Assembly (NCBI GenBank): GCA_028282685.1
Contig: JANQHK010000025.1
Coordinates: 1 to 64,000 of the forward strand
Origin: Phycisphaeraceae bacterium
GTDB taxonomy: Bacteria > Planctomycetota > Phycisphaerae > Phycisphaerales > Zrk34
Direction: 5' to 3'
DNA length: 64,000 bases
Shown here: positions 27,116 to 36,412 of the stretch, piece after piece
How positions within the stretch are numbered: the stretch's first letter is position 1
How the letters are laid out: every line of letters starts with the position of its first letter
Position numbers and translations under genes: made by a program
Notes under the pieces: generated by a model
Told to the model about the DNA's origin: nothing
The model's input: the letters and a program-made list of their open reading frames with translations, nothing else
Databases searched by the model: none

Positions 27116-27249
27116 TCAGGTTCACCGGTTAAATTGGTTGATTGGTTAATTAGTGGATCGGTCAAGCCGGACCTGAGAAATCCCGAGCAAAATGAGGGAC
27201 TGTGAAGGTCCGGATCGAAAAAAGTCATACCCCTGCTACAATTAACATG

Positions 27250-27275
27250 CCCCGCCCTTGAAGGCGGGGGTTTTT
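27250..27275 (+). terminator. Rho-independent terminator downstream of eno
   Basis: CCCCGCC (27250-27256) pairs with GGCGGGG (27263-27269) around a six-base loop and is followed by G and five T. It is a strong terminator. A TACAAT hexamer at 27237-27242 directly upstream is noted separately. Confidence 0.85.
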
Positions 27276-27322
27276 CATGCTTCATTCCCCAGGTCCCTGG
27301 CCCTAGCCCCAGGCCCTACAAA

Positions 27323-27751
27323 TCACCCTTCCAGCGTTGCGGTTAACGTGATTTCCGCCGCGGCCAGGACCTTGGACACCGGGCAGCCGGTCTTGGCGGT
27401 ATTGGCCAGCTCCTGGAACTCCGCATTATCCAGGCCCGGCACGGTCGCCTTGCAATCCAGGGCAATGGTGCTGATCGCTGCGCCGCCTTCGCCCACCTCC
27501 ACGATCACCTTGGCATGCGTGGCGATACGTTCGGGCGTGTGTCCGGCATCGCCGAGGATTTTCGAGAAGGCCATCGAAAAGCAACCCGCGTGGGCCGCCC
27601 CGATCAATTCCTCCGGATTGGTTCCTTTCTCATCGCCGAAGCGCGTACCGAAAGAGAAAGGCATCTGCGGCCCGTCGACCCCGAACTTCATCGTGCCCTT
27701 GCCTTCCCTGAGCGTTCCGTTCCACTGTGCGTTGGCCTGTCGTACCGGCAT
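27323..27751 (-). CDS. OsmC/Ohr-family peroxide reductase
   Basis: The protein has 142 residues. The two redox-active Cys of the family are in GAAHAGCFSMAFS (near 57) and AKTGCPVSK (near 122). OsmC proteins reduce organic hydroperoxides and are induced by osmotic or oxidative stress. The N-terminal WNGTLREGKGTMKF fits OsmC rather than Ohr. AAGGAGA precedes the ATG, and a TATAGT -10 lies about 35 nt upstream. Confidence 0.93.
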   Translation of the reverse strand: MPVRQANAQWNGTLREGKGTMKFGVDGPQMPFSFGTRFGDEKGTNPEELIGAAHAGCFSMAFSKILGDAGHTPERIATHAKVIVEVGEGGAAISTIALDCKATVPGLDNAEFQELANTAKTGCPVSKVLAAAEITLTATLEG

Positions 27752-27892
27752 GGGCGTTCTCCTTGGGGTGATGGTGGAACCACACTATAGGCACGGCCAG
27801 CAGGAGCTGACCTCACGCCATCACGAAAAAACCCGAGCTCTGGCGAGCCCGGGGATGACTGCGAACGGCATCGCAGAGTCGGAGAAACCGGC

Positions 27893-30064
27893 TTAACGCC
27901 GAACATTGTAGACCTTTCCTTCCAGTTCAAGCATGACGTCCTCCTTGAAAACCAGGTACTGGCGCTCGTTGCCGATGCGGTCGATCAGGTCGTAGTATTC
28001 CTTGGAGAACTGCTTGATCTCGATGGCTTGATTCTGCCGTGCCTCCGACAGGTCGGATTGTATCCACTGCGAACTCTTGCGGAAGAAGCTGCGGTCAGCG
28101 ATGTTGCGCACGTTGGCTGAGCGATCCATTGCCTTTTTGAAACCTTTGGGATCGGCCGAGACGTTGATGCCCTCGGGCTGAATCGGTTGGGATGATATCT
28201 GAGGGGACAACTTATAATTTTGCTTGGCGGCGCGCTGGCCGACACCCGCCCTGCCCGTCACTTGCTGAAGTTGCTCGGTCTGTGCGCTGGCTATTTCCGT
28301 GTTTCGGGCTGTCGCGGTGAGTTCCGTTTCCTCATCGGCCAGGAAGGCCGTGTAGGGCGTGAGGATGCCATGCTTCTTGCTCAGTTCCACCAGCTCAGCG
28401 ATCAACTCCTGATTCTTTCCGTGCAGGTCGATCCGGTCGATGATGTGCCCGATGCGGCGCTGCACCCAGAGTTTCTCGACGAAGGCATACGCCGAGCCGT
28501 TGCCCGCATCGGCCAAGGTGGTCCGGTAGGTGAAACGCTCTTTCTCCCGGCCGACGGTCCCGTCGATGTGCACGCGCACCCGCCCCGGCGTGGTGTATCG
28601 CCCGACGATCACGCACTGCTGACCGGCAAACAGGTCCCCGGCATTGTCCGGATACATGCGGTTGATCCGGGCGCCCCCGAATAAAACCTCAATGTTCGAC
28701 ATCACCGGCGTGGTGATCCGTCCGTAAAACCGCGCCACCGCCGCCTCGATATCCTCATCCGGTGTCACGTACTCGCTCACCCCGCCGTTCTCATGGGTCA
28801 GCCGATCCAACAGGCGCGCGTTGACATCGTGACCCACGCCGAATGAGATCAGTCGCGATTGATACTTGTTCTTCCGTTTGCAATTGCGTGCGATGTCCAT
28901 CTCGTTTTGTTCGCCCGCGGTGGGCACGCCGTCACTGAGAAACAGCACATACGTCGGACGGGAGCCGTCATGGATCATCTGCATGGCGGTGGTGAGGGCC
29001 TGGTCGATGTTGGTCGAGCCGCCGGCGCGAATGCCCTCGACGTATTCCAGCGCAGCATCCCGCGTTTTCCGTGAATAACGCTGCAACTCCGGTTTGAAGT
29101 AGTCGACGCTGTCGTTGTAAGTCAGAACGTTGAACGTATCGTCTTCGTTGAGATTGCGCAGGACGAACTCCAGCGCGTTTTGCGCCTGCTCGATCTTTTT
29201 GCCGCGCATCGAGCCGGACTTGTCGAGAACGCAGATGATCGTTTTAGCCATCGGTTTCTCGCGTCCGGACGCAAAGCCGGGCGAAGCGAGCATCAGAAAG
29301 TAACCGTCTTCCTTGTGGTTCGGTCGATAGCTGAGCACCGTGGCGCCCACCTGCTCGCTGGCCAGGTCGTACATCAGGCGGAAATCATCGCCGGGCCGCC
29401 CGTCGTGCTCTGTATAGTGGACGTGCGCTTCGTTCGCGGACGTCCGCTTGATGTCGATGGCGTGCGACGGACTGTAGATCGATTTGATCGACTCGGCACT
29501 GACCAACCGCAAAGCGATTGAGAGCTTGCCGATGTTCTTGTCGGCATGCTTGTGTGTTGAAAGCGGATAGGCAAAGCGCACCATGCGTCCGTCGCGCTTG
29601 CACAGCTGCGTGTAGCGGAGTGTGACGGTGCGCGTCTGTCCGGCGGGAATCGGAAACACGCTCGTCTTCAGCACCCCGCGATCCATGTATTCCAGCAGGG
29701 CCGGGTCCTTCTTGGAGCGCACGATTTCGTCGTAGATGCGGCGGGCTTCCGTGGCCGTCAGCAGCTTGCCCGGCATCTCCTTGCCATCAACCAGCAGCGT
29801 GAAACTCTGCACCGCCCCGTCCTCGGGCAGAGGAAAGAGGAACTCGGCCTCGATCTGCCTGCGCTGCGGATTGCGGAAGGTCTGCGATACCTGAACCTCG
29901 GCCACCTGGTCGCGGATCGTGCTGTCGATCGCCACGGATTCCACGGTGTAAAACCCGTTAACCGGCATTTCCGGCCTACGATCGATGATCAACCCCTGCG
30001 CCCCCACGACACTCGACAACACCGACAGCAACAGCGCCCCAATGCATAGCGATACCCTGTTCAT
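27893..30064 (-). CDS. Secreted VIT and von Willebrand A domain protein
   Basis: The protein has 723 residues. A signal peptide (1-22) is followed by a VIT domain (about 30-165, with FRNPQRRQIEAEFLFPLPED). A VWA domain follows (about 270-440), with an intact metal-ion-dependent adhesion motif in VLDKSGSMRGKK and LSDGVPTAGE. A helical, Gln-rich C-terminal part completes it. This is the layout of inter-alpha-trypsin-inhibitor heavy-chain-like bacterial proteins (MarA-type VIT/VWA), which are exported and bind proteins or matrix. AAAGGGAA precedes the ATG. Its partner is unknown, and no MoxR ATPase is adjacent. Confidence 0.9.
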   Translation of the reverse strand: MNRVSLCIGALLLSVLSSVVGAQGLIIDRRPEMPVNGFYTVESVAIDSTIRDQVAEVQVSQTFRNPQRRQIEAEFLFPLPEDGAVQSFTLLVDGKEMPGKLLTATEARRIYDEIVRSKKDPALLEYMDRGVLKTSVFPIPAGQTRTVTLRYTQLCKRDGRMVRFAYPLSTHKHADKNIGKLSIALRLVSAESIKSIYSPSHAIDIKRTSANEAHVHYTEHDGRPGDDFRLMYDLASEQVGATVLSYRPNHKEDGYFLMLASPGFASGREKPMAKTIICVLDKSGSMRGKKIEQAQNALEFVLRNLNEDDTFNVLTYNDSVDYFKPELQRYSRKTRDAALEYVEGIRAGGSTNIDQALTTAMQMIHDGSRPTYVLFLSDGVPTAGEQNEMDIARNCKRKNKYQSRLISFGVGHDVNARLLDRLTHENGGVSEYVTPDEDIEAAVARFYGRITTPVMSNIEVLFGGARINRMYPDNAGDLFAGQQCVIVGRYTTPGRVRVHIDGTVGREKERFTYRTTLADAGNGSAYAFVEKLWVQRRIGHIIDRIDLHGKNQELIAELVELSKKHGILTPYTAFLADEETELTATARNTEIASAQTEQLQQVTGRAGVGQRAAKQNYKLSPQISSQPIQPEGINVSADPKGFKKAMDRSANVRNIADRSFFRKSSQWIQSDLSEARQNQAIEIKQFSKEYYDLIDRIGNERQYLVFKEDVMLELEGKVYNVRR

Positions 30065-30262
30065 GAGATTCCCTTTCGCAAGAATTTGGTTGTCACCCCC
30101 TCAGACGAATGAACGACCCGGCGGTTCCAAAAAATCAGAGAAGCGCCGGACCGACTTTCAGCTACCGCATGTACGACTGAACCCCAACCGCTACAATACG
30201 GACATCATGGGTCCAGTTATCCGGTCGCGGATCGATCCCCGGCCCCAACGGAGGAAAAGCAG

Positions 30263-31921
30263 ATGACCATTGAACAACCCAAGGTGTCGGTCAGCCCCTC
30301 GGGCGAAGAGTTTCCCATTCCCGTCCAGGCCGATTACGCCAAGGAAATGCAACGGCTGGAGGGCCTGGTCGATGCGGCCCGCGCCGAGGGTAAGGAAATC
30401 GTCGTCGTGATGGGCGTGGGCTTTGTCGGCGCGGTGATGGCGGCCATCGTCGCCGACACCACAGACGCCAACGGAAAAAACAGCAAGTTCGTCATCGGTT
30501 GCCAGCGTCCCAGCACGCGCAGTTATTGGAAGATTCCGATGCTGAACCGGGGCCAGTCGCCGGTCAAGGCCGAGGATCCCGAAGTCGACGAACTGATCGA
30601 ACGTTGCGTACACAAATCGAAAACACTCACCGCAACCTACAACAGCGATTGCCTTGCGCTGACCGATTGCGTGGTCGTGGACGTGCAATGCGATTTTGCC
30701 AAGCAGGATCTGGGCGACATGAAGACCGGCGAAGCCGACATGGCCGCGCTCGAAGCGACCATGCGCACGATCGGTCAGAAGATTCAGCCGCATTGCCTGG
30801 TGCTGATCGAAACGACCGTCGCACCGGGGACAACGGAGTTCGTCGCTTGGCCGATCTTACGCAAAGCGTTCGTCAAGCGCGGCATCGATTCCGATCCGGT
30901 CCTGGCGCACAGCTTCGAGCGCGTGATGCCGGGGCGGGAGTACGTTTCGAGTATCCGCGATTTCTGGCGGGTCTGTGCCGGATGCAATGAGGAAGCGCGC
31001 GGCCGCGTCGAAAAATTTCTGCATGAAGTTCTCAATACGAAAGACTTCCCGCTAACGGTCATGGACCGCCCCATCGAATCGGAAACCACCAAGATCGTCG
31101 AAAACTCCTACCGCGCCACCATCCTGGCCTACCTGAACGAGTGGAGCATTTTCGCCGAGCGTAACGGCGTGGACCTGATCAAAGTCATCCAGGCCATCAA
31201 GATGCGCCCCACCCACAGCAACATCATCTTTCCCGGGCCGGGCATCGGCGGGTACTGCCTGCCCAAGGACGGCGGGCTGGGCTACTGGGCCTACCGCCAC
31301 ATCCTCGGCTTCGAGGATGGCGACACTGTCTTCCACATCACACCCCAGGCCATCGATACCAACGACACACGCGCCCTGCACGTGTCGGAGCTGACGCGCG
31401 ACGCGCTGCGCAACATGGGCCGCTACATCGCCGGATCCGAAGTGCTGCTCTGCGGCGCCAGTTACCGGCAGGATGTCGGCGATACGCGCTACAGCGGCAG
31501 CGAACTGGTGGTCCGCAAGCTCACCGAAATGGGCGCCGACATGCGCGTGCACGATCCTTACGTCGACCACTGGTACGAATTTGAAAAACAGGACACCTAC
31601 CCCGCACCCGGACATTCCTGGGCACGGTTCTTCCGCAATCAGGATGAGTTGATTCACCTGCGCGTCGGCAAGGACTTGGCCGAATCGCTGCGCGGCGTGG
31701 ATGCGCTGATCCTCGCCGTGCCCCACGAACAATACCTGCAACTCGATCCGGCGCAGCTCGTCGAGTGGGCCGAAAATCCCATCGCCGTAATCGACTGTTT
31801 CGGCATGCTGTCCGATGAGACGATTCGCCGTTATTTCGAGTTGGGCTGCGAAGTCAAAGGCCTCGGCCGCGGCCACATTCAACGCATCAAAGAGCAGGTG
31901 CGGAAGGAAAGTAAGAATTAA
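30263..31921 (+). CDS. Nucleotide-sugar dehydrogenase (UDP-glucose/GDP-mannose dehydrogenase family)
   Basis: The protein has 552 residues, longer than the usual 400-450. The Rossmann motif is VVMGVGFVGAVMAA near residue 47. The catalytic Cys is in GPGIGGYCLPKDGG. The C-terminal UDP-binding half has LLCGASYRQDVGDTRYSGSE. It oxidises a nucleotide sugar twice to a uronic acid for polysaccharide synthesis. The extra length is an N-terminal extension (about 40 residues) and inserts. GGAGGA precedes the ATG, and TACAAT at 30191 gives a leader of about 60 nt. Confidence 0.9.
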   Translation: MTIEQPKVSVSPSGEEFPIPVQADYAKEMQRLEGLVDAARAEGKEIVVVMGVGFVGAVMAAIVADTTDANGKNSKFVIGCQRPSTRSYWKIPMLNRGQSPVKAEDPEVDELIERCVHKSKTLTATYNSDCLALTDCVVVDVQCDFAKQDLGDMKTGEADMAALEATMRTIGQKIQPHCLVLIETTVAPGTTEFVAWPILRKAFVKRGIDSDPVLAHSFERVMPGREYVSSIRDFWRVCAGCNEEARGRVEKFLHEVLNTKDFPLTVMDRPIESETTKIVENSYRATILAYLNEWSIFAERNGVDLIKVIQAIKMRPTHSNIIFPGPGIGGYCLPKDGGLGYWAYRHILGFEDGDTVFHITPQAIDTNDTRALHVSELTRDALRNMGRYIAGSEVLLCGASYRQDVGDTRYSGSELVVRKLTEMGADMRVHDPYVDHWYEFEKQDTYPAPGHSWARFFRNQDELIHLRVGKDLAESLRGVDALILAVPHEQYLQLDPAQLVEWAENPIAVIDCFGMLSDETIRRYFELGCEVKGLGRGHIQRIKEQVRKESKN

Positions 31922-31951
31922 GAAGAAATAAACCCGTAATCCAAAATTAAA

Positions 31952-31994
31952 AATGGGCGATACAGGACTCGAACCTGTGACCTCACGGGTGTGA
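31952..31994 (-). other. Displaced tRNA-Val 3' half, distal attachment site
   Basis: These 43 nt are identical to 33098-33140, the 3' half of the intact tRNA-Val gene from the anticodon loop to the discriminator base. There is no 5' half, so this is not a tRNA gene. With the intact copy it flanks a 1.1-kb segment holding one radical SAM gene. This is the expected distal att site left by a site-specific integration into a tRNA 3' end. Confidence 0.85.
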
Positions 31995-32022
31995 CGTTCT
32001 CCTGGTTTCGCTCTGCTGTTAA

Positions 32023-32985
32023 TCAGCCGCCAAATAATGTCGGAGCAATCACTTTCTTCATTGTTCGTGCAGTGGCTGACAGGTTGGTCAGATGACATTT
32101 ACTCGAGGTCATGTCGCTGTTCTTGCAACCACAGATGCACAAAGTCAGACCAAAGCGCTCGGCGATTTGGCGTATGCGATCCAAATTAGCTCGACGCACC
32201 TCAAGGGGTAACGATTTGCCGCCGCCCTCGCCTCCCCGCAGTGAGGCCGCATCTGCCTGATCAAATGGCACGAAGATTCTCTGTAATAATTCTTTATCTG
32301 CAAGGCTGCGTTTCAGTGAGCCGACGATAGCCGGGCGGAGAAAGAGATAGCTGGCGGAAACATCGCTGACGCCGCGCTCGGCCGCGGCGACAAACAGAGT
32401 TTCGAGATTCGCATCCCCATCGGTAACACCGCAAATCAGCGGGTCGGCCCGCAGCGAAGCGGTCGCACCGATATCAACCAATCGCCGCAGATCGTTCAGT
32501 CGCCGGTTAGCGGGTGCGGTGCCGGGTTCAATCGCTGCATTGAGCTGGTCATCTAACGTCGTCAGTCCGACTTGCCCTGCGATCAACTCCGGCTTTGCTG
32601 CAAACAGGTCGATGAATCGATCTGGTATTGCCCCCTTGGTTACAAACTGGACGCCAACGTCCTGCTCCAGCAACAGTTTCATTGTGCAATACGATTGCTC
32701 AAGAACTTCATCGACCGGCATAAACGCATCAGACGACGGGCAGAAATAAACCGCAACAGGCCTCTTGCGTTTGCGCTTCAGTTCCTGCTCGACCTGCTCT
32801 GCCGTATTGCGATAGACCACTACAGCATCATCGCCTGGATACTGCGAATAGCCGCGAATATAACAATACGCGCAGCCATGCATGCATCCCGCGGTCATGT
32901 TGATCGTGGGCAGATGCGATAAACACCGCAGCCGCGACGGTGTCAACGCTTTGCTCTTGCGATCGATCAGTTTCACATTCACCAT
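32023..32985 (-). CDS. SPL-family radical SAM protein, inside a tRNA-flanked insert
   Basis: The protein has 320 residues. The radical SAM cluster motif CMHGCAYC is near residue 35, followed by the arrangement seen in spore-photoproduct-lyase-like (SplB/Rv2578c-type) proteins. A second Cys group CICGCKNSDMTSSKC lies near the C-terminus and may hold an auxiliary cluster or zinc. The substrate is unknown; a DNA-repair role as in SPL is possible. The ATG at 32985 is chosen because GGGGGA lies upstream. GC content is lower than in neighbours. The gene lies alone between two copies of a tRNA-Val 3' half, so it is probably the cargo of a small integrated element. No integrase is present. Confidence 0.82.
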   Translation of the reverse strand: MVNVKLIDRKSKALTPSRLRCLSHLPTINMTAGCMHGCAYCYIRGYSQYPGDDAVVVYRNTAEQVEQELKRKRKRPVAVYFCPSSDAFMPVDEVLEQSYCTMKLLLEQDVGVQFVTKGAIPDRFIDLFAAKPELIAGQVGLTTLDDQLNAAIEPGTAPANRRLNDLRRLVDIGATASLRADPLICGVTDGDANLETLFVAAAERGVSDVSASYLFLRPAIVGSLKRSLADKELLQRIFVPFDQADAASLRGGEGGGKSLPLEVRRANLDRIRQIAERFGLTLCICGCKNSDMTSSKCHLTNLSATARTMKKVIAPTLFGG

Positions 32986-33060
32986 TTTTCGTCCCCCGGT
33001 CATGACATAATCAGCCAGACCGAGTAATTTATATTCTACAATGAAATCGAACAATCAAAT

Positions 33061-33090
33061 AAAAAACCCTGCCGATCATTTCTCGGCAGG
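33061..33090 (-). terminator. Terminator after tRNA-Val
   Basis: On the minus strand CCTGCCGA pairs with TCGGCAGG around a seven-base loop, followed by six T. It begins about 10 nt past the tRNA 3' end. It lies on the element side of the tRNA junction, so the present terminator came with the insert if the att model is right. Confidence 0.8.
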
Positions 33091-33099
33091 AGCTTTGAA

Positions 33100-33173
33100 T
33101 GGGCGATACAGGACTCGAACCTGTGACCTCACGGGTGTGATCCGTGCGCTCTAGCCAACTGAGCTAATCGCCC
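33100..33173 (-). tRNA. tRNA-Val (anticodon CAC)
   Basis: The minus strand folds into a full 74-nt cloverleaf. Acceptor GGGCGAT pairs with ATCGCCC. The anticodon arm CACGG/CCGTG encloses the loop ATCACAC with anticodon CAC. The T-loop is TTCGAGT and the discriminator is A. CCA is not encoded. Its 3' half is duplicated at 31952-31994. Confidence 0.96.
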
Positions 33174-33275
33174 GGCGGGGTTGTCAGCGCCGTCCACCGG
33201 TCGACTCATTGCGGGCAAGCCGGGGCGGCGGGCCGTATTCAATGTATCGGCCGGAGGCCGGGGGTCAACCGGGGG

Positions 33276-33605
33276 TCAAGAAGTCGTATCGGTCTGGCGC
33301 GGCTGGGTCTGGGGTTCGGCCCCTTCGTGGTCGCCGGACGGTTCGCCATCGTAGGCCATTTCGTCGTAGCCGGCATCGGCTTCCAATTGGGCCGGGTCCT
33401 TGCTCGCGGTGCGGTCGATATCGCGGTCGACCCCGTCCATGTCGTCCTCAATGCCCTTCAGACCTTTCTTGAACTCGACAATGCCTTTGCCCAGCGACTT
33501 GCCCACCTCGGGCAGACGACGCCCGAAGATCAGCAGCGCAACAATCAGAACGATCAGCAGTTCATGCCAACCGATCCCGCTGAAGAATGCCAGTGTCTCG
33601 GCCAT
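33276..33605 (-). CDS. tatA: Twin-arginine translocase subunit TatA/TatE
   Basis: The protein has 109 residues. One N-terminal membrane helix (GWHELLIVLIVALLIFG) is followed by the amphipathic helix RRLPEVGKSLGKGIVEFKKG, the TatA signature. A long acidic tail (about 60-109) completes it. TatA polymerises to form the pore for folded proteins. No tatB or tatC is adjacent. A TATAAG -10-like hexamer lies about 20 nt before the ATG, with AGAAGG as ribosome binding site. Confidence 0.93.
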   Translation of the reverse strand: MAETLAFFSGIGWHELLIVLIVALLIFGRRLPEVGKSLGKGIVEFKKGLKGIEDDMDGVDRDIDRTASKDPAQLEADAGYDEMAYDGEPSGDHEGAEPQTQPRQTDTTS

Positions 33606-33745
33606 GGGGCCACCTTCTTTCCGGTCTTATAGTGACTCGGTTATGGGTAATGCAACATCTTAGCATAGACGTCGGACAGGTTCATCTTCGGTCAGGCGGG
33701 CCCGGTGCGGTTGAGCGGGTCCGGTAAAAATGGACAATCGCCCCC

Positions 33746-34942
33746 ATGTCCAGCGCTCCTTCGATTCAATCGGTTCCGCCGTCGCGCGTGATCACCGTGG
33801 CCGACGGTCACGAACTGGCCGAAGCGGTGCGTGCGTGCGGGGAATCGGGACAGGCGATCTGCGATTACGGCAACGGCTGCGGCGGGCTGGGACACGCCCC
33901 ACCGAGTGATTACGTGCGCATCGAAATGCCGGGCGGGGTGATCGCCCACGACCGCGCCGACTTCACACTGCGGGTGCGCGCCGCCACGACCATTGCCGAG
34001 TTGCGCCGGACACTGCAAACCACGGGACAGTTTCTCCCGCTCGACGGCCTGCACGATCAACAGACGATCGGCGAAGCCGTCGCACACAACCTCTACGGGA
34101 CGCTGCGCCTCAGCTACGGTGCGCTGCGCGACTTGCTGCTGGGGTTGAGTTTCGTCGACGGTACGGGGCGACGGGTCCGCGCCGGTGGGCGGACGGTAAA
34201 AAACGTGGCCGGACTGGACTTGGTGCGGTTGATGGTCGGCTCGATGAACACGCTGGGGCTGCTGGAGGAGTTGACACTGCGGACCTATCCCCAGCCGCCG
34301 GGCATCACGCAAATCGCCCTGGTTGATTTCGATCCCACCCTGCTGGATGAACATGCCAACGCCCTGCTGACCGGCAACGGCGCCCCGTGGTATCTCGATT
34401 GGCACAACGCACCGAACGAAACGGGCACGTTGCACATCGCCTATGCCGGTTCATCCGCAGCGCGCAATGCCGGATGCGCCGGGCTGATCAAATGGCTGAA
34501 ATCGGTCGGCTGGCCCACCGATCACCTGGACAGTCGCGATGTTTCGCCGCAGGAAGATGAAGCGATCCGCAACGCACGGCGGACCTGGCGCCAGTCGGCC
34601 GAGGCCGTGGTCAAATTGATCGTCCCGCCGGCACAAACCGGCGCCACGTTGGCCCGATTGGGTGAGCCGGCTCGCGGAGAATGCACCCTCAACGCCTTGC
34701 CGATCCACGGCGTGATCCACATGGGCGGATCGGTTTCCCTCAATCGCGCGCGGCGCTGGCACCAGGCCATCGAAGAATCCGCAGCGCTGTGGTTGTGGTT
34801 CAAGCGTCCGCAGGACAGCCCCAAGCTGCCGTCGATCGGCCCGCGGCAGAACGATTGGCCGATGCTGGGGCGGATCAAGCAGGAGTTCGATCCAAAGCAT
34901 ATTCTGAATCCGGCAAGGACGCCGTGGGCGTCAAGTGACTAG
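33746..34942 (+). CDS. glcE: Glycolate oxidase FAD-binding subunit
   Basis: The protein has 398 residues. The N-terminal FAD_binding_4 (PCMH) domain contains CDYGNGCGG and the later GGRTVKNVAGLDLVRLMVGS, typical of GlcE. Together with GlcD and GlcF it oxidises glycolate to glyoxylate. GACAAT ends 7 nt before the ATG and no Shine-Dalgarno is visible, so the mRNA may be leaderless. glcF follows after a 170-nt gap filled by an inverted-repeat element. No glcD is present in the window. Confidence 0.92.
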   Translation: MSSAPSIQSVPPSRVITVADGHELAEAVRACGESGQAICDYGNGCGGLGHAPPSDYVRIEMPGGVIAHDRADFTLRVRAATTIAELRRTLQTTGQFLPLDGLHDQQTIGEAVAHNLYGTLRLSYGALRDLLLGLSFVDGTGRRVRAGGRTVKNVAGLDLVRLMVGSMNTLGLLEELTLRTYPQPPGITQIALVDFDPTLLDEHANALLTGNGAPWYLDWHNAPNETGTLHIAYAGSSAARNAGCAGLIKWLKSVGWPTDHLDSRDVSPQEDEAIRNARRTWRQSAEAVVKLIVPPAQTGATLARLGEPARGECTLNALPIHGVIHMGGSVSLNRARRWHQAIEESAALWLWFKRPQDSPKLPSIGPRQNDWPMLGRIKQEFDPKHILNPARTPWASSD

Positions 34943-34955
34943 GCCCTAAGAAAAT

Positions 34956-35092
34956 TTAACCACAGAGACACAGAGGTGCAGAGAAATATGGACAGAATGA
35001 GCAGGACAAGAAATCAATTTTTAAATCCGATTCATCCTGTTCATCCTGTCAAAAAGATTTTTTCCTCTGTGTCTCTGCGTCTCTGCGGTTAA
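34956..35092. repeat. Inverted-repeat element, ACCACAGAG family, copy 1
   Basis: The left end TTAACCACAGAGACACAGAG is mirrored by the right end CTCTGTGTCTCTGCG followed by GGTTAA. Inner arms GACAGAATGAGCAGGA and TCCTGTTCATCCTGTC also pair, so the whole 137 nt can fold into one long hairpin. It carries no gene. It separates glcE from glcF. A related element lies at 62797-62953. Confidence 0.85.
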
Positions 35093-35111
35093 GCTCTTAC
35101 CCGATGCCCTC

Positions 35112-36398
35112 ATGACGACAGGCAATGAATCCAATCCGAAATTGTCCTTATCCACGCGCACCTACTCCCGTGCGTTGGATTGCATCCAGTGCGGGCTGTG
35201 TTTGCCCGGTTGTCCCACGTACACGCAGAGCGGCCTGGAGACCGACTCGCCGCGTGGGCGCATCCGGCTGATCAAGGCGGCGGCGGACGGACGCATCGAA
35301 CTGGCCGACCCGGCGGCGCAACACCTCGACCTCTGCCTCGACTGTCGATCGTGCGAGACGGCCTGTCCGTCGGGCGTGGTCTATCACGAACTGATCGAAG
35401 CGGCGCGCGTTCACCTCGATGCCGGACGACCTCGGCGATGGAGCGATCAAATCGTCGAGTGGTTCTTCTACCGCGTGTTCGCATTTCCCAAGCGATTGCG
35501 TGCGGCCTTGTTCCCGGTTCGATTGCTGCAGCGCGTCGGCCTGTGGCGTGCGGCGCTGTGGCTGGGCGAAAAACTGCTGCCGGATCGACTGGCGAAAATG
35601 GCGCAGATGCTGCCGAAACAGGGAATGCTCTGGCCCCGGTCCCCGGCGCAGCGCCATGCACCGCAGGGGGCGCACCAAATGACGGTCGGCTATTTCACCG
35701 GGTGCATCGGTTCGGTGATTCAGCCGCGCGTCCAGCGATGTACGATCGAACTGCTGCAATATCTCGGATGCGAGGTGGTGGCGCCGCGAACCCAATGCTG
35801 CTGCGGCGCGATCCACCATCACGGCGGCCGCCTCGACCCGGCCCGCGCCATGGCCAGGCAGAACATCGACGCTTTCGAGGGGCTCGATGCCGTGGTGACC
35901 GACATCGCCGGCTGCGGCGCGATGCTCAAGGAATACGCCCGCCTGCTGGACGATGACGATCGCGCGCTGCGCTTTGCCGAGCGCGTGTGCGATATCAGCC
36001 AGCTACTTGAAACGCTCCGGTTACCCATCCCGAAGCATCCGGTGGCAATGCATGCGACGTACCACGATGCGTGTCATCTGGTGCACGGACAGGGCATCAC
36101 CGCCGCCCCCCGCCGCCTGTTGCGCATGATCGACGGATTGAAACTGATGGAAATGTGCGAATCGGACATCTGCTGCGGATCGGCGGGAACGTACAACCTG
36201 ACGCAACCGGACATGTCGCGCAAGCTGGCCGAGCGCAAGCTGGCGCACATCCGCGAAACCGGCTGCGGGGTGTGCATCACGGCCAACGTCGGCTGCGCCA
36301 TGCAGATTGAAAGCGTTGCGCGCCAGGCGAAGATGAAATTGCAGGTCCTGCACCCGGTCGAACTGCTGCACCGGGCATACCTGGGATCACACGACTGA
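35112..36398 (+). CDS. glcF: Glycolate oxidase iron-sulfur subunit
   Basis: The protein has 428 residues. Two 4Fe-4S ferredoxin motifs lie near the N-terminus: CIQCGLCLPGCP and CLDCRSCETACP. The C-terminal part has two CCG (heterodisulfide-reductase-like) domains with CCCGAIHHHGG and CCGSAGTYNL. It passes electrons from the flavin subunits of glycolate oxidase. The downstream VOC gene begins 14 nt after its stop and is likely co-transcribed. Confidence 0.95.
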   Translation: MTTGNESNPKLSLSTRTYSRALDCIQCGLCLPGCPTYTQSGLETDSPRGRIRLIKAAADGRIELADPAAQHLDLCLDCRSCETACPSGVVYHELIEAARVHLDAGRPRRWSDQIVEWFFYRVFAFPKRLRAALFPVRLLQRVGLWRAALWLGEKLLPDRLAKMAQMLPKQGMLWPRSPAQRHAPQGAHQMTVGYFTGCIGSVIQPRVQRCTIELLQYLGCEVVAPRTQCCCGAIHHHGGRLDPARAMARQNIDAFEGLDAVVTDIAGCGAMLKEYARLLDDDDRALRFAERVCDISQLLETLRLPIPKHPVAMHATYHDACHLVHGQGITAAPRRLLRMIDGLKLMEMCESDICCGSAGTYNLTQPDMSRKLAERKLAHIRETGCGVCITANVGCAMQIESVARQAKMKLQVLHPVELLHRAYLGSHD

Positions 36399-36412
36399 CA
36401 AAGGGTTACCGC

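Noticed and set aside
31952-31994. A second tRNA-Val gene
   Set aside because: Only the 3' half is present; the 5' half and D-arm are missing. It is treated as an attachment-site remnant.
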